Below are positions 59,524-64,000 of a stretch of 64,000 nt of DNA, piece by piece. The notes beneath the pieces were generated by a model. That model made no database searches. It saw only the letters and a program-made list of their open reading frames with translations, and was not told the DNA's origin. Position numbers and translations under genes: made by a program. The DNA lies in NCBI GenBank assembly GCA_944376805.1, contig CALWDX010000070.1, forward strand, positions 1 to 64,000, given 5' to 3'. This DNA comes from an uncultured Clostridia bacterium (GTDB lineage Bacteria; Bacillota; Clostridia; Lachnospirales; CAG-274). Each line of letters starts with the position of its first letter. Position 1 is the first letter of the stretch.

Positions 59524-60918
59524 ATGAAAATACGTTTAGATTATAACAATATGATGCAAGATTTTGTTGGTAAAACAGGTGTTAATAAAGCAGATATAGA
59601 TGCTTTAAATTTAGATAAAGCAAAACAAGCTATGATAGATAAAAGAGCTAATGGTAAAATGGACTGGAGAGATTTACCATACAATCAAGAAGAAGTTTGT
59701 GATGAAATTATATCTTATGTACAAGAAGTAAAAGACAAATTTGATGCTTTTGTTGTTCTTGGTATAGGTGGTTCAGCACTTGGGCCTATTTCTGTACAAC
59801 AAGCTATTAATCACCCATATTATAATGAAATTTCAAGAGAAAAAAGAGGTGGTTATCCTAGATTTTATGTTGCTGATAATGTAGACCCTGAAAAATTAGT
59901 GTACCTTTTTGAAACTATTGATATTACTAAAACTATGTTTAATGTAATATCAAAATCTGGTTCTACTTCAGAAACTATGAGTCAATTTATGATAATTAAA
60001 CAAATGCTTGAAGAAAAATTAGGTAAAAAAGCAAGTGAACATATTGTTTGTACAACAGATAAAGAAAATGGTAACCTTGTAAAAATAGCTAAAGAAGAAA
60101 ACTATAAAACATTTATTATACCAGCTGGTGTTGGTGGTAGATTTAGCGAACTTACACCAGTAGGACTTTTACCAGCAGCTTTTTGTGGCATAGATATTAA
60201 AGAAATGTTAAAAGGTGCTGCTGTAATGGATGAAATGTGTAAAAATGAAGATATTTACAAAAATCCAGCATATATGTATGCAGTTCTTAACTATTTAACT
60301 ATGAAAAATGGTCAAAATATTTCTGTTATGATGCCTTATGCAGATTCTTTAAAATTTATTTCAGATTGGTATGCACAACTTTGGGCAGAAAGTCTTGGTA
60401 AAAAATATGATAATGATGGTAAAGAGGTTTATGTAGGTTCTACACCAGTAAAAGCTTTAGGTGCAACAGACCAACATTCACAAGTACAACTTTATGCAGA
60501 AGGTCCTTTTGATAAAATTATTACATTCATAGGTGTAGATAAATTTAAAAAATCTATTACTATACCTAAAATTTATGAAGATATGCCAAGTCTTGCATTT
60601 TTAGGTGGTGTTACTCAAGATGACCTTATTAAAACAGAACAAATAGCAACAGAATATGCTTTATTAAAAGCAGGTAAACCTAATATGACTATTACTTTAC
60701 CAGAAGTAAATGAAAATACATTAGGTCAGTTATTATATTTCTTTGAGGTAGCAACAGCATTTACAGGTGAACTTTTAAATATTAATGCTTTTGACCAACC
60801 AGGTGTTGAAGAAGGTAAAAATGCAACTTATGCATATTTTGGAAGACCAGGGTATGAAGAAAAGAAAAAAGAATTAGATGCTATGCCAGTTAAAAAAGAA
60901 GATTATATTATAAAATAA
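59524..60918 (+). CDS. pgi: Glucose-6-phosphate isomerase
   Basis: The 464-residue enzyme interconverts glucose-6-phosphate and fructose-6-phosphate. Signatures: VVLGIGGSALGPISVQQA, SKSGSTSETMSQF, GVGGRFSELTPVGLLPAA, and ATDQHSQVQLYAEGP. The length and motifs fit the bacterial PGI type of Firmicutes. GGAG lies before ATG. It shares the fructose-6-phosphate pool with ManA and Tkt encoded in the same window. A terminator follows. Confidence 0.97.
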   Translation: MKIRLDYNNMMQDFVGKTGVNKADIDALNLDKAKQAMIDKRANGKMDWRDLPYNQEEVCDEIISYVQEVKDKFDAFVVLGIGGSALGPISVQQAINHPYYNEISREKRGGYPRFYVADNVDPEKLVYLFETIDITKTMFNVISKSGSTSETMSQFMIIKQMLEEKLGKKASEHIVCTTDKENGNLVKIAKEENYKTFIIPAGVGGRFSELTPVGLLPAAFCGIDIKEMLKGAAVMDEMCKNEDIYKNPAYMYAVLNYLTMKNGQNISVMMPYADSLKFISDWYAQLWAESLGKKYDNDGKEVYVGSTPVKALGATDQHSQVQLYAEGPFDKIITFIGVDKFKKSITIPKIYEDMPSLAFLGGVTQDDLIKTEQIATEYALLKAGKPNMTITLPEVNENTLGQLLYFFEVATAFTGELLNINAFDQPGVEEGKNATYAYFGRPGYEEKKKELDAMPVKKEDYIIK

Positions 60919-60923
60919 TATAA

Positions 60924-60956
60924 AAAATACCACTTTTTTATAAGTGGTATTTTTTA
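60924..60956. terminator. Bidirectional terminator between pgi and mtnN
   Basis: AAAAAATACCACTT pairs with AAGTGGTATTTTTT, serving both convergent genes. Confidence 0.85.
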
Positions 60957-60960
60957 TATC

Positions 60961-61656
60961 TTAATTTATTATTCCTATCATATTTTTTAATATGTTACTT
61001 GCTTTTATTGCACTATCTTTAAAAAAGTTTTCATATTCATTTTCTTCATCAGAATTATCAGATATAGAACGAATTATAGCAAAAGGAATTTTATTAAGAT
61101 AACAAGTTTGTCCGATAGCAGCACTTTCCATATCTACACAAAATGCTTTAAAATGTGACCATATTTTATTTTTCTTTTCAGCATCACATAAAAATTGGTC
61201 GCCACTTACAATTCTACCAGTAACAACTTTATTATTTTCAGCAACTTCGTTAGATGCTTTTAATGCTATTTCATTAAGTTCTTCATCTGCTTTAAAATTA
61301 CTTTCTTCCATTCTAGGTATAATACCAAGTTCATCACCAAAAAATGTTGTATCCATATCATGATGCATAGTATCTGTAGCTATTACTACATCACCAATTT
61401 TTAAATCTTTGTTTATAGCACCAGCAACACCTACATTTATTATATAATCAACAGCATATAAATCAATTAAAACTTGGCTACAAACAGTGGCATTTACTTT
61501 ACCTATACCAGAACGTACTAAAACTACATTGTTACCACCCATTTTGCCCATATAAAAATCTAAACCTACAATATTTTTTGTAGAAATAATGTCTATATAG
61601 GGCTTAATGTTTTCTATTTCTTCTTCCATAGCGCCTATTATACCGATTGTTTTCAT
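60961..61656 (-). CDS. mtnN: 5'-methylthioadenosine/S-adenosylhomocysteine nucleosidase
   Basis: The 231-residue enzyme cleaves MTA and SAH to adenine and the thio-ribose, in methionine salvage and detoxification after methylation. Motifs: IGIIGAMEEEIENI (with catalytic Glu), VLVRSGIGKVNATVCSQVLI, NVGVAGAINKDLKIGDVV, VDMESAAIGQTCYL, and RSISDNSDEE with the catalytic Asp. AAAGGAGG precedes ATG. Confidence 0.96.
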   Translation of the reverse strand: MKTIGIIGAMEEEIENIKPYIDIISTKNIVGLDFYMGKMGGNNVVLVRSGIGKVNATVCSQVLIDLYAVDYIINVGVAGAINKDLKIGDVVIATDTMHHDMDTTFFGDELGIIPRMEESNFKADEELNEIALKASNEVAENNKVVTGRIVSGDQFLCDAEKKNKIWSHFKAFCVDMESAAIGQTCYLNKIPFAIIRSISDNSDEENEYENFFKDSAIKASNILKNMIGIIN

Positions 61657-61878
61657 AGTTGCCTCCTTTTAACAATGTTTTGAATAATACTCTCAAAACT
61701 AATTCTATATATAAGTAAATATAATATCTTTATATATTTTAACACAATTATAAATAAAATGATAGTATTTTTTACATTTAAAATATATATATTTTTTACA
61801 AAATCTATAAAATTTATCATAAAATAATTTTATTAAAATATATATTATAATAATAGATATTAATTATAGGGGGATTTT

Positions 61879-63372
61879 ATGATTTATTCAAGAAGATATA
61901 GCAGAAATTTTATTCCATTAAAACAAGATAGCACAAAACATAATTTAGACTTTAGACCTTCTTTAGGTAGATGTGTTATAGAAATAAAAGATGGAAAAGG
62001 TAAAATCAATATTTATGCTCAAGGAATAAGCCCTAAAGAAGAATATAATCTTGAACTTATAGGTTTTGAAAAAGGAAATATAAAAAATATATCTTTAGGG
62101 AAATTTAATGTAGATACTTATGGAAAAGGAGAGTTTTCAGTATTATTTGACCCTGATAATATGAATAGTAATAAGATAGAAGATTTTAATGTTATTTCAG
62201 TTATGGTAAAAGACAATAATAATATTTCTTCAGCTTTAGTTGGTTATATTGGAAATGAAATAGATTGGCAAGATAGTTATAAAGCAAATGCTATAATTAA
62301 TATACCTAAAGATGATTGTAGTTGTATAGAAAAACCAGAAGAAGATGATACAAATGATAATGAAGAAAATAATAATCAAAATAATAATACATCAGATTTT
62401 GAACAAGGTCTTATTGATAAAGAACAGGGTCTTATAGATAGAGAACAAGGACTTATAGATAGAGAAAAAGGTATAACTGAAAGAGAAGAAAATAATATAA
62501 AAGTTCCATTAGATGAATTTGAAAATAGCCTTAAAGAAAGATTAGATGGATTAGCAGAAAAAGAAAAAGGGTTAGCAGAAAAAGAAAAAGGTCTTTTAGA
62601 AAAAGAAAGAGCATTAAAAGAAGGATTTTTACCAACAGATGACAAAGAACTTAGAGAAAAAGAAATGGAGCTTATAAAGAGAGAATTAGAACTAATAAAA
62701 ATTGAACAAGAACTTATTAATAGAGAAAAAGAGCTTATAAGAAAAAATCCTACTTCTGATAGAGAAAAAGGACTTATAGAAAAAGAAAAGGGAATTTTAG
62801 AGCGTGAACAAGGGTTAATAGATAGAGAAAAGGGACTTATAGAAAAAGAAAAAGGACTTTTAGAAAAGGAAAAAGGTATAAGAGAAAAAAATAAATATAC
62901 AAAAAAAGAAGTAAATAATAGTGAAGCCAATACAAATCATCAACATTTTAAAGATATGTTAGATAATCTTAAAAAGAACATGATGAATATTCAAAATATG
63001 GATAATAAAAATAATAATATTAATAATATAGATTATATAAAATGTAAAAATATTACAATGAGTCCATTTGTGAATAATCAAGAAAATATAACTTGGTATA
63101 GAATATCACCATATGATTTAATAAATATATCAGCAAATAGTTGGAAATATTCAAATAATCCATTTATATTTACATCATATAAAAAATATAAACATCTTAT
63201 GTTAGGTATAAATAATAGTGATGATAAAGAAACTTATATTTTAGCTATTCCTTGTAGATATGAAAAAGATTTTAATTTAAAAGATTTTAAAGAATTTTTA
63301 CCTATTGATAATAATATATCTACTCAAAGTATAGAAAATGGTGAATATGGATATAGAATATTAGATTTATAG
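61879..63372 (+). CDS. Protein with heptad EKGLIEK-type repeats, function unknown
   Basis: The 497-residue protein has an N-terminal beta-rich domain (residues 1-150, GRCVIEIKDGKGKINIYAQG), a Glu/Asn linker, a repeat region (about 173-340) made of heptads like EQGLIDR, EKGLIEK, EKGLLEK that should form a long charged coiled coil, and a C-terminal domain (about 390-497, MSPFVNNQENITWYRISPYD). No signal peptide is visible. The domain pair resembles clostridial proteins of unknown role; association with the spore is possible but not shown. AGGGGG precedes ATG, and a terminator follows. Confidence 0.7.
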   Translation: MIYSRRYSRNFIPLKQDSTKHNLDFRPSLGRCVIEIKDGKGKINIYAQGISPKEEYNLELIGFEKGNIKNISLGKFNVDTYGKGEFSVLFDPDNMNSNKIEDFNVISVMVKDNNNISSALVGYIGNEIDWQDSYKANAIINIPKDDCSCIEKPEEDDTNDNEENNNQNNNTSDFEQGLIDKEQGLIDREQGLIDREKGITEREENNIKVPLDEFENSLKERLDGLAEKEKGLAEKEKGLLEKERALKEGFLPTDDKELREKEMELIKRELELIKIEQELINREKELIRKNPTSDREKGLIEKEKGILEREQGLIDREKGLIEKEKGLLEKEKGIREKNKYTKKEVNNSEANTNHQHFKDMLDNLKKNMMNIQNMDNKNNNINNIDYIKCKNITMSPFVNNQENITWYRISPYDLINISANSWKYSNNPFIFTSYKKYKHLMLGINNSDDKETYILAIPCRYEKDFNLKDFKEFLPIDNNISTQSIENGEYGYRILDL

Positions 63373-63376
63373 TTTA

Positions 63377-63410
63377 AAATAAGGTTGAGAATTTTCTCAA
63401 CCTTATTTAT
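63377..63410 (+). terminator. Terminator after the heptad-repeat gene
   Basis: AAATAAGGTTGAGA pairs with TCTCAACCTTATTT, loop ATTT. Confidence 0.85.
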
Positions 63411-63484
63411 ATATTGAAAATTTTAAAAAATATGATATAATCTATTAAGAATTAATTAATAATTAAATATTAAGGAGTAAAAAT

Positions 63485-64000
63485 ATGCGTTTAAGAAAAA
63501 AACCTTGGGGTGATAATGAATTAAATACAAATGATAGATTTATTCATAACCCAGAAGAAAATAAAGGAAAATGGAAAGAAATTTTTGGTAATGATAATCC
63601 TATACATATAGAAATGGGCACAGGAAAAGGACAGTTTTTAACAACTATGAGTCTTTTAAATCCAAATATAAACTATATAGCAATAGAAAGACAAACAAAT
63701 GTTATAGTTAGTGCTTTAAAAAAAGGTAGAGAAAAAGGTGTTGGTAAAAATATTGTATTTTTTGTAGCAGATGTTAAAGAATTATTAAATTATTTTGAGC
63801 CAGAAGAAATTGAAAGAATATATATAAACTTTTGTGACCCTTGGCCAAATAAGAAAAAATGGGCTAAAAGAAGACTTACTCATAAAAATTTCTTAAATTT
63901 ATATGAAACATTATTTTCAAATGGTGGAGAAGTATTTTTCAAAACAGATAACACACTTTTATTTGAATTTTCTTTAAATGAGTTTGCAGATAAAGGTTGG
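63485..64000 (+). CDS. trmB: tRNA (guanine-N7-)-methyltransferase, partial
   Basis: The frame starts at ATG 63485 behind AAGGAG and is open to the window's end. The 172 visible residues have the TrmB features: MRLRKKPWGDNELN, the SAM-binding IEMGTGKGQFLTTM, and INFCDPWPNKKKWAKRRLTH for tRNA binding and catalysis. It methylates G46 in the tRNA variable loop. The last 40 or so residues lie outside the window. Confidence 0.95.
   Translation, partial: MRLRKKPWGDNELNTNDRFIHNPEENKGKWKEIFGNDNPIHIEMGTGKGQFLTTMSLLNPNINYIAIERQTNVIVSALKKGREKGVGKNIVFFVADVKELLNYFEPEEIERIYINFCDPWPNKKKWAKRRLTHKNFLNLYETLFSNGGEVFFKTDNTLLFEFSLNEFADKGW

Noticed and set aside
62376-62930. Long minus-strand frame opposite the heptad repeats
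   Set aside because: It is the Ser/Phe-rich shadow of the repetitive plus-strand frame, without a binding site.

Overview
The window is very AT-rich, uses strong Shine-Dalgarno sites with frequent TTG starts, and carries a CotJC-type spore coat catalase remnant, a CvpA/DUF5711 pair, type I glutamine synthetase and an L10 leader. This points to a spore-forming, Gram-positive anaerobe of the Clostridia, plausibly Lachnospirales. That placement is an inference from gene families and base composition; no 16S gene is present.

Bases 1 to about 32,450 are the right-hand part of an integrative and conjugative element (ICE) whose left end lies outside the window. In order it holds: the right end of an IS200/IS605-type insertion that cut the 5' part off a ParA-like ATPase gene; small exported or membrane proteins; an S-layer-anchored sortase broken by one in-frame TAG; a CAP-domain exported protein; a 1,897-residue surface adhesin with 13 Cna_B/SpaA-type repeats ending in LPKTGY; two divergent XRE-regulator/SLOG-protein modules that bracket a VirB4-type conjugation ATPase and its membrane partner; a membrane-anchored C39-like peptidase; a winged-helix protein; an SNF2-type helicase; two tandem type I toxin-antitoxin units; a type III restriction-modification system (mod, Rpn-family nuclease, res); a sigma-factor-like protein; a probable structured RNA; a DUF6870-type protein; and three overlapping large serine recombinases. 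Relaxase and coupling-protein genes are not in the window.

From about 32,434 to 37,365 lies the integration scar. Two diverged 3' fragments of the same cotJC gene, each starting with the same 32-base stretch, flank a complete iron-siderophore ABC transporter operon. This is best explained by repeated integration at one site inside cotJC, with one element bringing its own 3' end.

From 37,366 to 64,000 the window looks like ordinary chromosome. It holds tRNA genes (two Leu and a tandem Gly-Gln duplication); a mannoside-use locus (ROK kinase divergent from ManA, GntR regulator and GH38 mannosidase) with a shared palindromic -35 box and operator; glnA with a leader terminator; a CBS-ACT protein; transketolase; an HD hydrolase next to a bacterial PARG-like macrodomain protein; an apparently orphan, operator-controlled short transcript; a YkvI-like transporter; DUF5711, CvpA, YigZ and YebC genes; rplJ-rplL with an L10 leader; a DHFR-like protein and a GNAT acetyltransferase; pgi; mtnN; a protein with an unusual heptad-repeat coiled coil; and the start of trmB.

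All coordinates, promoter boxes and hairpins were read by eye. Family names come from recognised motifs, not from database searches.
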